A stretch of DNA of 64,000 nucleotides from an uncultured Paracoccaceae bacterium (GTDB taxonomy: Bacteria > Pseudomonadota > Alphaproteobacteria > Rhodobacterales > Rhodobacteraceae): the NCBI GenBank assembly GCA_947500135.1, contig CANMQX010000004.1, forward strand, positions 186,001 through 250,000, written 5' to 3'. The notes beneath the pieces were generated by a model. It saw only the letters and a program-made list of their open reading frames with translations. It was not told the origin of the DNA and did not search any database. Below, piece by piece: positions 21,565-32,364 of the stretch. A program made the position numbers and the translations under genes. The first letter of the stretch is position 1. Every line of letters starts with the position of its first letter.

Positions 21565-22869
21565 ATGACGACATCGCAACGCTTTTTTGGTGATCAATCA
21601 CCGCTGCACTATGCGCCCGACAGCACCGATCTGTCCTTTCGCCACTACAATCCGGATGAGGTTGTGATGGGCAAACGGATGGAGGATCATTTGCGTTTCG
21701 CCGTCGCCTATTGGCACAGTTTTGCGTGGCCCGGCGGTGACCCGTTTGGCGGGCAGACATTCGACCGGCCATGGTTCGGGGATACGATGGAATTGGCGCG
21801 GCTCAAGGCCGATGTGGCCTTTGATATGTTCGACATCCTTGGTGTGCCGTTCTTTTGTTTTCATGACGCCGATATCCGGCCCGAGGGGGCAACATTCGCC
21901 GAAAGCCGTCGGAATTTTGAAGAGATCACCGATATCTTTGCGGCCAAGATGGAAACATCCAAAACCCGCCTGCTATGGGGGACAGCGAACCTGTTTTCGC
22001 ACAAACGGTTCATGTCTGGGGCGTCTACAAACCCCGACCCGGACGTCTTTGCCTGGTCGGCAGCGACGGTAAAGCTGTGCATGGACGCGACCCACCGGCT
22101 TGGCGGCGAAAACTACGTGCTATGGGGTGGGCGCGAAGGCTATGAAACCCTGCTCAACACCGATCTGTCACAAGAACTGGACCATATGGGCCGCTTCCTG
22201 TCGATGGTCGTCGATTACAAACACAAGATCGGGTTCAAAGGCACCATTCTGCTGGAACCCAAACCGCAGGAACCATCAAAGCACCAGTATGACTATGACG
22301 TTTCAACCGTTTACGGTTTCCTGAAAAAATACGGTCTGGAAAACGATGTGAAGATGAATATCGAACAAGGGCATGCCATTCTGGCAGGCCATTCGTTTGA
22401 GCACGAAATCGCGATGGCGGCAGCCCACGGAATCCTTGGGTCAATCGATATGAACCGGAATGACTATCAATCCGGTTGGGACACCGACCAATTCCCCAAT
22501 AACGTGCTCGAGGTGGCATTGGCCTATTACGAAATCCTCAAGGCGGGCGGCTTCACCACGGGCGGGACCAATTTCGATGCCAAACTGCGGCGCCAGTCGC
22601 TGGACCCGCAAGACCTGATCGCCGCCCATGCCGGGGCGATGGATGTCTGCGCCCGAGGATTGAAAGCCGCCGCCGCCATGCTGGAGGACGGCACGCTAGA
22701 GGCGATGCGCGCAGAGCGTTACGCAGGCTGGCAATCCCCCGCCGCAGAGGCCATGCTGAACAGTGATCTGGAAACTATCGCCGCCCGGGTCGAGGCCGAG
22801 GGGGTCAACCCGCAGCCATGCTCTGGCAGGCAGGAAATTCTGGAAAACGTCGTCAATCGCTTTGTCTAA
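21565..22869 (+). CDS. xylA: Xylose isomerase
   Basis: [59 protein letters not shown]. Confidence 0.95.
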   Translation: MTTSQRFFGDQSPLHYAPDSTDLSFRHYNPDEVVMGKRMEDHLRFAVAYWHSFAWPGGDPFGGQTFDRPWFGDTMELARLKADVAFDMFDILGVPFFCFHDADIRPEGATFAESRRNFEEITDIFAAKMETSKTRLLWGTANLFSHKRFMSGASTNPDPDVFAWSAATVKLCMDATHRLGGENYVLWGGREGYETLLNTDLSQELDHMGRFLSMVVDYKHKIGFKGTILLEPKPQEPSKHQYDYDVSTVYGFLKKYGLENDVKMNIEQGHAILAGHSFEHEIAMAAAHGILGSIDMNRNDYQSGWDTDQFPNNVLEVALAYYEILKAGGFTTGGTNFDAKLRRQSLDPQDLIAAHAGAMDVCARGLKAAAAMLEDGTLEAMRAERYAGWQSPAAEAMLNSDLETIAARVEAEGVNPQPCSGRQEILENVVNRFV

Positions 22870-22888
22870 AGCCAACAGGGGAAACATC

Positions 22889-23944
22889 ATGAAAACCATC
22901 AAGGGTCCAGCGCTGTTTCTGGCGCAGTTTGCAGGCGACGAGGCGCCGTTCAACACTTGGGAGGCCATCACCAAATGGGCCGCCAATTGCGGGTATAAGG
23001 GCGTGCAGGTCCCGTCATGGGATGGCCGGTTCTTTGATCTGGAAAAGGCCGCAGAAAGCAAGGATTACTGCGATACATTCAAAGGGCAGGCGGCCCAGAA
23101 CGGCATCGAAGTGACCGAACTTTCGACCCATCTGCAAGGGCAGTTGGTGGCGGTTCATCCCGCCTATGACACGGCTTTTGACGGGTTTGCAGCCCCTGCC
23201 GTGCAAGGCAACCCCAAGGACCGGCAGGTCTGGGCGGTGGATCAGGTGAAAAAGGCGATCAGCGCATCTGCCCATATGGGCATCGGCAACCTTGCCACCT
23301 TCTCGGGCGCGCTGGCATGGCCTTATATCTATCCCTGGCCGCAACGGCCCGCCGGTCTGGTAGAGGCCGCGTTTGACGAATTGGCCACGCGCTGGCGGCC
23401 CATTCTGGACCACGCCGATGCCAACGGGGTCAATATCTGCTACGAAATTCACCCGGGCGAGGATCTGCACGATGGCGTGACGTTCGAGATGTTCCTGGAC
23501 CGTTTGGGCGGCCACGCCCGCGCGAACATGCTTTATGATCCCAGCCATTATGTGCTGCAATGCCTGGACTATCTGGACAATATCGACATCTACAAAGACC
23601 GGATCAAAATGTTCCACGTCAAGGATGCCGAATTTAACCCGACCGGGCGGCAAGGCGTCTATGGCGGCTATCAGTCATGGGTGGACCGGGCGGGACGTTT
23701 CCGTAGCCTTGGCGACGGTCAGGTTGATTTCGGGGCGATCTTTTCCAAGCTCAGTGCCAATGACTTCGATGGCTGGGCCGTCGTGGAATGGGAATGCTGT
23801 TTGAAACACCCCGAGGATGGGGCGCGCGAAGGCGCCCAATTCGTGAAGGATCACATCATCCGGGTGACGGACAAGGCGTTTGATGACTTCGCTGATGGCG
23901 GCACGGATGATGCCGCTAACCGTAAAATGCTGGGGATTGATTGA
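22889..23944 (+). CDS. Sugar phosphate isomerase/epimerase (AP endonuclease 2-like TIM barrel)
   Basis: MKTIKGPALFLAQFAGDEAPFNTWEAITKWAANCGYKGVQVPSWDGRFFDL ... WECCLKHPEDGAREGAQFVKDHII. Confidence 0.82.
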   Translation: MKTIKGPALFLAQFAGDEAPFNTWEAITKWAANCGYKGVQVPSWDGRFFDLEKAAESKDYCDTFKGQAAQNGIEVTELSTHLQGQLVAVHPAYDTAFDGFAAPAVQGNPKDRQVWAVDQVKKAISASAHMGIGNLATFSGALAWPYIYPWPQRPAGLVEAAFDELATRWRPILDHADANGVNICYEIHPGEDLHDGVTFEMFLDRLGGHARANMLYDPSHYVLQCLDYLDNIDIYKDRIKMFHVKDAEFNPTGRQGVYGGYQSWVDRAGRFRSLGDGQVDFGAIFSKLSANDFDGWAVVEWECCLKHPEDGAREGAQFVKDHIIRVTDKAFDDFADGGTDDAANRKMLGID

Positions 23945-23945
23945 T

Positions 23946-25082
23946 ATGGCACGCATTCGTTTAGGCATGGTCGGCGGCGGCAATGACGCGTTTATCGGTG
24001 GGGTTCACCGGATCGCATCACGCATCGATGATCGCTATGAACTGGTGGCTGGTGCGCTGTCCTCTACCCCGGAAAAGGCGCGTGCCAGTGCCGCAGCGCT
24101 GGGTGTTCCGCGCTCTTATGATACATTTGCTGAAATGGCGAAGGCGGAAGCTGCACGCGATGACGGGATCGAGGCCGTGGCCATCGTCACCCCCAACCAC
24201 ATGCACTACCCGGCGGCCAAGGCGTTTCTGGATCAGGGCATTCACGTCATCTGCGACAAACCCCTGACCGCCACGATGGAAGACGCAAGCGCGATGCAGG
24301 CGGCGGTGGCAGGGTCGGATGCGCTGTTTGTGCTGACCCATAATTACACCGGCTATCCAATGATCCGGCAGGCACGCGCGATGATTGCCGATGGCGAACT
24401 GGGCGACATTCTGGTTGTGCAGGCCGAATACCCGCAGGACTGGCTGACCACAGCGTTAGAGGACGAAGGGCTGAAACAGGCGCAGTGGCGCACCGATCCT
24501 GCCCGGTCCGGGGCGGGCGGCTCTGTCGGCGATATTGGCACCCATGCCTATAATCTGGCCTGCTTTGTCACCGGTTTGGCGGGCGAAAGCCTTGCCGCTG
24601 ATCTGCACAGTTTCGGGCAGGGGCGGCAGTTGGATGACAATGCCCATGTGTTGCTGCGGTTCCACGGCGGGGCACGCGGGATGCTGTGGTCAAGCCAGGT
24701 GGCACCGGGCAATGAAAACGGGCTGAAGCTGCGGGTCTACGGGCCCAAAGGCGGGCTGGAATGGGCGCAAGAGGATCCGAATTACCTTTGGTTCACGCCT
24801 TATGGCGAACCCAAACGGCTGATCACGCGGGGCGGGTCAGGCGTTGGTGACGCCGCTGCCGCCGTCAGCCGCATCCCCCCCGGCCATCCCGAAGGATATC
24901 TGGAAGGTTTCGCCAATATCTATGCGGAGGCGGCGGATGCCATCCGGGCCGTCCAGGGCGGGGCCGCGCGCGATGCGGCCATGGGGCTTCTGCCCGGCAT
25001 TGACGCGGGCATGGCAGGCATGGGTTTCATCAATGCCTGCGTGACGTCATCGCAGGATAATGCAGCTTGGGTCAGGCTCTAG
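23946..25082 (+). CDS. Gfo/Idh/MocA-family oxidoreductase
   Basis: RLGMVGGGNDAFIGGVHRIA...VTPNHMHYPAAKAFLDQGIHVICDKPLTAT. Confidence 0.92.
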   Translation: MARIRLGMVGGGNDAFIGGVHRIASRIDDRYELVAGALSSTPEKARASAAALGVPRSYDTFAEMAKAEAARDDGIEAVAIVTPNHMHYPAAKAFLDQGIHVICDKPLTATMEDASAMQAAVAGSDALFVLTHNYTGYPMIRQARAMIADGELGDILVVQAEYPQDWLTTALEDEGLKQAQWRTDPARSGAGGSVGDIGTHAYNLACFVTGLAGESLAADLHSFGQGRQLDDNAHVLLRFHGGARGMLWSSQVAPGNENGLKLRVYGPKGGLEWAQEDPNYLWFTPYGEPKRLITRGGSGVGDAAAAVSRIPPGHPEGYLEGFANIYAEAADAIRAVQGGAARDAAMGLLPGIDAGMAGMGFINACVTSSQDNAAWVRL

Positions 25083-26678
25083 TCAAAGGTCCTGCAACAC
25101 CAGATCAGATGCCTTTTCGCCAATCATAATGGCGGGGGCGTTGGTGTTGCCGGACACGATTTCGGGCATGATCGCACAATCGGCGACACGCAACCCGTCA
25201 ATGCCATGCACGCGCAGCCGTTCGTCAACCACGGCATCCTTGCCCTGACCCATCTTGCAGGTGCCGGTGGGGTGATAGATCGACGCGGTATTATTGCGTG
25301 CCCAATCCAGCGTGGCATCGTAATCATCCATGTCCAGATCAGCATGCGGGCGGAATTCTTCCGAGATTTTTGAGGTGAGTGGCGCGTGCTGCGCGATCTT
25401 TCTGGCGATATTGACCCCAGCCACAATCGTCCGGCAGTCGGTTTCGGTGGACAGGTAATTGGGGATGATCTTGGGATATGTCTTTGGACCCGCACCTTGC
25501 AACCTGATCTCGCCCCGGCTTTCAGGGCGCAACTGGCAGACCGACATGGTGAAGGCCGAAAACTTGTCAGCGCCTTTGCCGGGGTTTTCAGCCGACAAAG
25601 GTTGCACATGGAACTGAATGTCCGGCGTTTCCACATCCTCGCGGGTTTTCATGAAACCGGTGGCGAGGCTGGCTGCCATGGTCATCGGCCCCGCCCGGAA
25701 CATCAGGTATTTCAACCCGATCTTGGCCTGCCCGAACAGGGAACTGACCTCATCATTCAATGTTGGTTCATTGCATTTATAGACAAGACGCGCCTGCAAA
25801 TGGTCCTGCATATTCTTGCCCACACCGGGCAGGTCCTGCACCACGTCAATCCCGTGATCGGCCAGTTGGGCGGCCTCGCCAATGCCCGACAGCATCAGGA
25901 TTTGCGGTGAATTGATCGCCCCACCCGACAGGATGATTTCCTTGCGGGCGGTGACGGTCTGCTTGTTGCCGCTGCGATCCGAATAGGTCACGCCGGTGGC
26001 GCGTTTGCCGTCGATCACCACTTTTTCAACCTGTGCATGGGTAATGATTTGCAGGTTCTCGCGGGATTTGACGGGGTTAAGGTATGCAACCGCCGCACTG
26101 CACCGCCGTCCGTTGCGCGATGTCAGCTGAAAAAATCCGACGCCTTCTTGATCAGCGCCGTTATAGTCCGGGTTGAATTTGTAACCAGCCGCTTGCGCGG
26201 CGGCGACCCAGGCATCGGTGATCGGGCGCTGGATGCGCATATTCGACACCGATAGCGGGCCTTGATCACCATGAAATTCATCAGCACCACGTTCATTATG
26301 TTCAGCGCGTTTGAATAGGGGCAGCACATCATCCCAGCCCCAGCCAGTATTGCCCATCTGACGCCAGCGATCGTAATCCTGCGGTTGGCCACGGACATAA
26401 AGCAACCCGTTCAGGGATGATGATCCACCCAGCACCTTACCGCGCGGCCATTCGATGGAACGACCATTCAAGCCGGGGTCAGGCTCTGTCTTGTAACACC
26501 AGTCGACCTTGGGGTTATGGATCGTCTTGAAATAACCGACAGGGATATGAATCCACGGGTTCAGATCACGGCCGCCCGCCTCTAGCAGAATGACCTTATG
26601 GCCGGGATTTGCGCTGAGCCTGTTGGCCAATACGCACCCGGCAGAGCCCGCCCCAACGATGATGAAATCCGCTTCCAC
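25083..26678 (-). CDS. GMC-family (choline dehydrogenase-like) oxidoreductase
   Basis: [59 protein letters not shown]. Confidence 0.92.
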   Translation of the reverse strand: MEADFIIVGAGSAGCVLANRLSANPGHKVILLEAGGRDLNPWIHIPVGYFKTIHNPKVDWCYKTEPDPGLNGRSIEWPRGKVLGGSSSLNGLLYVRGQPQDYDRWRQMGNTGWGWDDVLPLFKRAEHNERGADEFHGDQGPLSVSNMRIQRPITDAWVAAAQAAGYKFNPDYNGADQEGVGFFQLTSRNGRRCSAAVAYLNPVKSRENLQIITHAQVEKVVIDGKRATGVTYSDRSGNKQTVTARKEIILSGGAINSPQILMLSGIGEAAQLADHGIDVVQDLPGVGKNMQDHLQARLVYKCNEPTLNDEVSSLFGQAKIGLKYLMFRAGPMTMAASLATGFMKTREDVETPDIQFHVQPLSAENPGKGADKFSAFTMSVCQLRPESRGEIRLQGAGPKTYPKIIPNYLSTETDCRTIVAGVNIARKIAQHAPLTSKISEEFRPHADLDMDDYDATLDWARNNTASIYHPTGTCKMGQGKDAVVDERLRVHGIDGLRVADCAIMPEIVSGNTNAPAIMIGEKASDLVLQDL

Positions 26679-26724
26679 GTCCAGAATCCCCCTTTGTCGT
26701 AAAAAAACCCTATGCAGATCGCTT

Positions 26725-26758
26725 AGACTATACTAGTCTTTTTTGAAACGAATAGTCT
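26725..26758. promoter_or_regulatory. Candidate operator in the divergent GMC/TRAP promoter
   Basis: Perfect palindrome AGACTA-TAC-TAGTCT (26725..26739) plus a third TAGTCT half-site at 26753..26758. Confidence 0.5.
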
Positions 26759-26785
26759 CAATAATCGTCAGCATGGGAGGAAAGC

Positions 26786-28018
26786 ATGAAGGTTGGAGAT
26801 AAACTAAGCGGTATTTCGCGGAGGGATCTGTTCAAACTGGCAGGTCAATACGGGATGAGCTCAACACTGATGGCGGCAGGTACGTTTGGGGGTGCGATGA
26901 GCCTTGCAAACTTGGCATCTGCGGCTGAATCAACCTATGAGCGCCGCTTCGCGAAAGACGCGAAACACACGCTGAAATTCGGTGCTTCAGGTTTCAACGC
27001 ACGCAACCTGCTGATCGAGCGGGCCGGTGCGTTGGAATTCGCCCGCGATCTCGAAAGCCGCACGGACGGAGAGATTCGGATCGAGTTCATCGGTGACAAT
27101 CAGATCTGTGGGCAGACGTCATGCGTCGAAAAAACACAGCAGGGCATCGTTGATATCTATGCTGCTTCCACCCAGAACTCTGCCGGTGGCGCGCCTTATC
27201 TGAACGTGTTGGATTATGCGTATATGTTCCGCAACCGGGCGGATCAGTACCACTTCCTGTATTCGCCAGCGTCGATGGCATTGCTGCGTGAACCATATGA
27301 AAAGCGTCACGGCCTGAAATTCCTGTTCAGCCATGCTGAATTGCGCGGCATCCAGTTGGGTCTGAACTTTGAAGACAAGCCAACGGTGACATCAATTGAC
27401 GAACTGGCCGGTACAAAGAACCGTGTCACAGGCACGCAGCTTGGCCGGATCGCAATGGAAGCCCTGAACCTGAACCCGGTGCCTGTTGCATGGGAAGAAA
27501 CACTTGATGGTCTCAAGCAGGGTCTGATCGACGGTGCGGAAACATGGGCGTCTGCGGTTGCATATGCAAACATGGCGCCGGTTGTGTCCCAGTCTGTTCA
27601 CCTGAACTTCTTCTGCGGCACAGAGCATACAGCGATGTCCGCATCTGTGTTCGATGGGCTTGATGGGTATCTGCAGGATGCCGTGATGGAATCGTCCTAC
27701 TGGGCGCAGACCCATGTTCAGGCCGCGAACGAAGTGGCGCTGATCAACACGGTTGGTCAGTCTGATCCGCAGCTGCCCGGCACGATCTTTGCGCAAAACA
27801 ACGTGCGCAACGCGTTCCTGTCTGCTGAGGAAATCCGCAAGGCCGAGGAAATGTGCTCGCCCGAGTTCCAACCGCAACTGTGGGAGCAGTGGCGCGAGCG
27901 TCTGAACGGCTGGTCCGGCGGTCTGGACACCTATCAGGAGATCTATGACGAGGTCCGCACAATTGATGCGAACACGCTTCCTGAGAACGTGGAACCGCGC
28001 CGTTGGTGGAAAGGCTGA
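26786..28018 (+). CDS. dctP: TRAP transporter substrate-binding protein DctP (Tat-type leader)
   Basis: SRRDLFKLAGQYGMSSTLMAAG leader; DctP-like body followed by dctQ and dctM. Confidence 0.88.
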   Translation: MKVGDKLSGISRRDLFKLAGQYGMSSTLMAAGTFGGAMSLANLASAAESTYERRFAKDAKHTLKFGASGFNARNLLIERAGALEFARDLESRTDGEIRIEFIGDNQICGQTSCVEKTQQGIVDIYAASTQNSAGGAPYLNVLDYAYMFRNRADQYHFLYSPASMALLREPYEKRHGLKFLFSHAELRGIQLGLNFEDKPTVTSIDELAGTKNRVTGTQLGRIAMEALNLNPVPVAWEETLDGLKQGLIDGAETWASAVAYANMAPVVSQSVHLNFFCGTEHTAMSASVFDGLDGYLQDAVMESSYWAQTHVQAANEVALINTVGQSDPQLPGTIFAQNNVRNAFLSAEEIRKAEEMCSPEFQPQLWEQWRERLNGWSGGLDTYQEIYDEVRTIDANTLPENVEPRRWWKG

Positions 28019-28046
28019 TACAGCCTTTGCGTTGACCTTGAAATTT

Positions 28047-28081
28047 GGGCCGGCCGAATGAGGAGTTCGGCCGGCCCTTTT
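28047..28081 (+). terminator. Strong intrinsic terminator/attenuator between dctP and dctQ
   Basis: GGGCCGGCCGAA-tgaggag-TTCGGCCGGCCC-TTTT, 12-bp perfect stem. Confidence 0.88.
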
Positions 28082-28140
28082 CAGATCAATACGACCGCTC
28101 CATAGTAGCGGCATTCTGACACGTTAGGGGGGAGACCTAG

Positions 28141-28809
28141 ATGTCGATTTTATCAGAGGCGGTGGCGATTATCCCTGCCATTTTTTCAGGCAGCACATGG
28201 GACATGAGAAGCGCCTTTGACACAAACGGTATGTGGCTGTTCTGCTTTTTTCTAACGCTGATCGGCGGCTTCCTCGCCCATCTGCTTTACACGCTTTTGC
28301 CCTTCGTGGAACGGCATCTGGAACGCACGGTGGCGGTTGTGATGTATCTGATCATTGCAGGCATCATCTGCTGGGGCGTGATCGATCGCTTTGTCTTTTC
28401 GAACCAATGGTCGGGGTCCACTACGGTGCCGCCATTCCTGTTTATGGTCATGGCATGGTTTGCATGTTCCTATAACGTCAAGCTGCGCACGCATCTGAGC
28501 TTTAGCGAGTTTCGGTCCAAGATGGCGCCAACAGGCCAGATGGCCACATTGACGCTGGATGCAGCCCTTTGGCTTGGGTTCTGCTGGATCGCGATCACCA
28601 CTTCGCTGCGCTTTACGGTTTTGTCAGCCGATAATTTCCAACTCGTCGACGGTGTCGATGACGTCATGAAATGGTGGTTCTATATCACCGTTCCCATCGC
28701 CTTTACGCTGATGTCAGGGCGCGTCATCGGCAACTGGCTGGAAGACTGGGGTAACTACAAATCCGGTTCGCCGATCATCAAGCAAGCAGTTATTGGCGGA
28801 GACGTATAA
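28141..28809 (+). CDS. dctQ: TRAP transporter small permease DctQ
   Basis: Four-TM small protein between DctP and DctM. Confidence 0.85.
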   Translation: MSILSEAVAIIPAIFSGSTWDMRSAFDTNGMWLFCFFLTLIGGFLAHLLYTLLPFVERHLERTVAVVMYLIIAGIICWGVIDRFVFSNQWSGSTTVPPFLFMVMAWFACSYNVKLRTHLSFSEFRSKMAPTGQMATLTLDAALWLGFCWIAITTSLRFTVLSADNFQLVDGVDDVMKWWFYITVPIAFTLMSGRVIGNWLEDWGNYKSGSPIIKQAVIGGDV

Positions 28810-30167
28810 TGTCAGACGGTACATGGATTACCCTTATTTCGCTGGGCGTGACGTTCTTTTTCATGCTTGGCACGCCGGTCTTGCTGATCATCTTTTACTG
28901 GGTCATCGGCTGTAGCTTTGTCATTGACCTGCCGCTGGCCAACACCGGCAACGAATTGATCAACGTGTTCAGCAAGGGCTTTGCCCTATTGGCGATGCCG
29001 CTTTTCATCCTGACGGGTGACTTGATCAACCAATCGGGGATCGCGCGACGGTTGTCCGATTTCGCCTATTCCTGTCTGGGATGGCTCAGGGGCGGTCTTG
29101 CAATGGCATCTATCGCCGCTTGTGGTCTGTTTGCCGCGATTTCAGGCTCCAACTCGGCGACAACAGCGACCATCGGGTCGATGCTGCATCCCGAAATGGT
29201 CAAGGGCAATTACGATGAACGCTTTTCTGCGGCGACCGCAGCGGCGGGTGGTACGGTGGGGATCATCATTCCACCTTCGATTATCTTCATCGTCTACGGC
29301 TTCCTGTTGAACCTGCCCATCTCGGACCTGTTTGTGGCGGGGATCATCCCTGGATCATTGATGGTGCTTGGTATGATGACCGCAGCCTTTATCGTCTGCA
29401 CGATCAATGGCTGGGGCATTCTGATTGGCTTATCGATCTCGCGGATGATCAAAACCGCCATCGGGGCCTGGCTCGGCTTCTTTGCCATCGGACTGGTGCT
29501 TTGGGGTATCTATACGGGTCGTTTCTCACCCACCGAGGCTGCGGGTGTGACCGTTGGGTTCTGTGTATTTATCGGCTTGGTGGCCTATCCATTGAACCGG
29601 ATCATGGGCAGCGATGCTGATATTCCTGTGGAAAAGAAGAGCGTTGCATCAATGTTTGTTGTTGAAGGCTTCACGGTTCCGCAAATCCCGGCGATTGTGT
29701 CGCGGTCTGCACAGATCTCGGGCATCCTTGTGCCCTTGATTGCGGTGTCCGTTGCGATGCAGCAGGTGATGTCATCACTTGGGGCGAAGGACTTTATTGG
29801 TGACTTTGTGACTGGTATGGGTGGCTATTACGCGGTGCTGTTTACGGCGATGGCGATTGTATTCGTGACCGGTATGATCCTTGAATCGCTGCCTGTGACG
29901 ATCATTCTGGCCCCGATCCTTGCACCGATTGCGGCATCGGTCGGCATTGATCCGATCCACTTTGCGGTTGTGTTCCTTGTGGGCGCGTCCATCGGGTTTA
30001 TCACCCCGCCCTATGGTCTGAACCTTTATGTGGCATCTGGTGTGACAGGCGTTCCCTATTTCCGTCTGCTGCGTTACATCCTGCCCTATCTGGCGGCGCT
30101 GATCAGTGTCTGGTTCTTTGTGGCGCTGGTGCCGCAAACAGCACTGGCTATCCTGCCTGGCAGATAA
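28809..30167 (+). CDS. dctM: TRAP transporter large permease DctM
   Basis: FALLAMPLFILTGDLINQSGIARRL, GIIIPPSIIFIVYG. Confidence 0.93.
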   Translation: MSDGTWITLISLGVTFFFMLGTPVLLIIFYWVIGCSFVIDLPLANTGNELINVFSKGFALLAMPLFILTGDLINQSGIARRLSDFAYSCLGWLRGGLAMASIAACGLFAAISGSNSATTATIGSMLHPEMVKGNYDERFSAATAAAGGTVGIIIPPSIIFIVYGFLLNLPISDLFVAGIIPGSLMVLGMMTAAFIVCTINGWGILIGLSISRMIKTAIGAWLGFFAIGLVLWGIYTGRFSPTEAAGVTVGFCVFIGLVAYPLNRIMGSDADIPVEKKSVASMFVVEGFTVPQIPAIVSRSAQISGILVPLIAVSVAMQQVMSSLGAKDFIGDFVTGMGGYYAVLFTAMAIVFVTGMILESLPVTIILAPILAPIAASVGIDPIHFAVVFLVGASIGFITPPYGLNLYVASGVTGVPYFRLLRYILPYLAALISVWFFVALVPQTALAILPGR

Positions 30168-30174
30168 GGTGACG

Positions 30175-30954
30175 ATGGCAGAAGATGATACAAGCGAAAA
30201 CGCTGGCCAAATCCCCACCAACCTCCGGCTGCTTATGCTGCTGGAGGCGGTGGCCCAGGCCGGGGTGCCCGTCACACCGTCTACGGTGAATGACAAGCTG
30301 GGCTTGCCCAAACCGACGATCCACCGGCTGTTTGCCACGGCAGAAGCAGAAGGGTTCCTGCAACGCGATATCGACGGGCGATCCTACAGTCCGGGTCGAC
30401 GGATGCGGCAACTGGCGATCAATACATTGTCGTCTGAACGGGTCAGAACGGTGCGGCTGTCAGTGCTGAATGCGCTGGCCCGCAAAGTGGGCGAAACCTG
30501 CAATATCGCGATCCCGGAACGCGACGGGATGTATTATCTGGACCGGGTCGAAACGCAGTGGCCGCTGCGCATTCAGATGCCAATCGGAACCGAAGTTCCG
30601 TTTCACTGCACCGCCAGCGGCAAGATGTATCTGTCAACCTTGCGATCCGACCATCTGGACCGGTTTTTGCGCAACTATGTGCTTGTCAAAAAGACGGACC
30701 GTACGATCACAACACCGCAAGACTTGCATGATGAATTGGGGCGGTGCCGCAAGCAGGGCTACGCCACCGATGACGAGGAATTCATGTCAGGCATGACAGC
30801 CATCGCCGTGCCGATCCTTGATGAGCGGGGGCGGCTGATGTCCACCTTGTCGATCCACGCGCCTTTGCAACGGTTGACAATAACTCATCTCGTTGGGTTT
30901 CTGGATGATCTGAAATTGGCAGCGGTCGAACTGGGGGCCATCGTCGGGCGATAG
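30175..30954 (+). CDS. IclR-family transcriptional regulator
   Basis: LGLPKPTIHRLFATAEAEGFLQRD HTH; IclR effector domain. Confidence 0.88.
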   Translation: MAEDDTSENAGQIPTNLRLLMLLEAVAQAGVPVTPSTVNDKLGLPKPTIHRLFATAEAEGFLQRDIDGRSYSPGRRMRQLAINTLSSERVRTVRLSVLNALARKVGETCNIAIPERDGMYYLDRVETQWPLRIQMPIGTEVPFHCTASGKMYLSTLRSDHLDRFLRNYVLVKKTDRTITTPQDLHDELGRCRKQGYATDDEEFMSGMTAIAVPILDERGRLMSTLSIHAPLQRLTITHLVGFLDDLKLAAVELGAIVGR

Positions 30955-31038
30955 CGACCCCGCGCCGAATACGGCTTGGCATTGCCCCGCAACTTGCGCG
31001 ATAATGGCCCAAGCCAACATATCGCCGGGGACCCACGA

Positions 31039-31758
31039 ATGACGCTTGCCATTCCACGCTTGAAATCCTGTGAAGATTGCCCGATCCGTTACAACGCAGT
31101 GTGTTCCAAATGCGATCGCGATGAATTGGACGAACTTGAGGCGATCAAGTATTACCGGTCCTTTTCGGCTGGGCAGACGATCTTTTTCGCAGGTGATCCG
31201 CTTGAATTTGTGGGGTCAATCGTGTTCGGGGTGGCCAGCCTGACCCGTACCATGCCCGACGGGCGGGTACAGATGGTGGGGTTGCTGTTACCGTCCGATT
31301 TTCTGGGGCGTCCGCATCGCGAAACGATCGAAACCGATGTGGTTGCCGAAACTGATGTGATGCTGTGCTGTTTTCGACGCAAACCGTTCGAGGGCATGAT
31401 TGAACAGACCCCGCATGTCGGTCAGCGCCTGTTGGAAATGACTCTTGATGAATTGGACGCCGCGCGCGAATGGATGCTGGTGCTGGGGCGCAAAACGGCC
31501 CGCGAAAAGATTGCGTCGCTCTTGCATATGATCGCCACGCGGATGGCCGCACTTGAACCCGGCGATGGGGTTGGGGCCAACTTCACCCTGCCGATCACCC
31601 GCGAAACGATGGCGAATTATCTTGGGCTGACAATCGAAACCGTTAGCCGTCAGATGTCAGCACTTAAAAAAGAAGGGCTGATCGCCTTTGAAGACAGGCG
31701 CGACATCACCGTACCCGATCTTGACGCGCTGAAAGCCGAAACCGGCGAAGAAGACTGA
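31039..31758 (+). CDS. fnrL: Crp/Fnr-family regulator, FnrL-like
   Basis: N-terminal Cys cluster SCEDCPIRYNAVCSKC; HTH TRETMANYLGLTIETVSRQMSALKKEGLI (E--SR). Confidence 0.88.
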   Translation: MTLAIPRLKSCEDCPIRYNAVCSKCDRDELDELEAIKYYRSFSAGQTIFFAGDPLEFVGSIVFGVASLTRTMPDGRVQMVGLLLPSDFLGRPHRETIETDVVAETDVMLCCFRRKPFEGMIEQTPHVGQRLLEMTLDELDAAREWMLVLGRKTAREKIASLLHMIATRMAALEPGDGVGANFTLPITRETMANYLGLTIETVSRQMSALKKEGLIAFEDRRDITVPDLDALKAETGEED

Positions 31759-31837
31759 CCAGCGACCAATCATCCTGCCCCAAAGCCAATTTGATGAACT
31801 TTCGACGCCTAAAGATTCGTCCAAAACACGGTCTCAG

Positions 31838-31857
31838 GCCCGGCCTGCAGGCCGGGC
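31838..31857. terminator. 20-bp perfect palindrome between convergent fnrL and usp genes, possible bidirectional terminator
   Basis: GCCCGGCCTGCAGGCCGGGC. Confidence 0.5.
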
Positions 31858-31872
31858 GATATGTCAGATGAA

Positions 31873-32316
31873 TCAAACCACAGTTAAACAGGCGCATGTT
31901 GCGTGATGCTGAATGCGCTGCGATGTGCTGCCCAGAAACAGCCCCGCCACGGACCCAAGCCCGCGCCTCCCGGTGACAATCAGATCGGCATTGTTGTCTT
32001 TGGCAACCTGCAGCACCTGACGCACCGGGTCGCCGATATGCAGATCGGTCTGGACGTCGCATCCGGCCTCTTTGGCAATCGCGGTGGCCTCATCAAGGAT
32101 CTTGGTGCCCGCTTCGGTCAACTCATCATGCGTGGGCGCGGAGAGCACTTCGTGGTAACCCGCGACGGCGCCAACGGCAAAGGCGCTGGTTTCGGCCTGG
32201 GGTGCATGCACAACGATGATCTGACCCTCGCTTTGCTTGGCCAGTTCGCAGGCGGCCGTGACCGCCTTTTTGGCACAATCTGATCCGTCGACGGCGACAA
32301 TAATGGTTTTGAACAT
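31873..32316 (-). CDS. Universal stress protein
   Basis: MFKTIIVAVDGSDCAKKAVTAACELA...IVTGRRGLGSVAGLFLGSTSQRI. Confidence 0.92.
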   Translation of the reverse strand: MFKTIIVAVDGSDCAKKAVTAACELAKQSEGQIIVVHAPQAETSAFAVGAVAGYHEVLSAPTHDELTEAGTKILDEATAIAKEAGCDVQTDLHIGDPVRQVLQVAKDNNADLIVTGRRGLGSVAGLFLGSTSQRIQHHATCACLTVV

Positions 32317-32364
32317 TGGTATGTCCTCCTTGAAACGATTAAGGGTTTCGATGGTTCGGATGGC

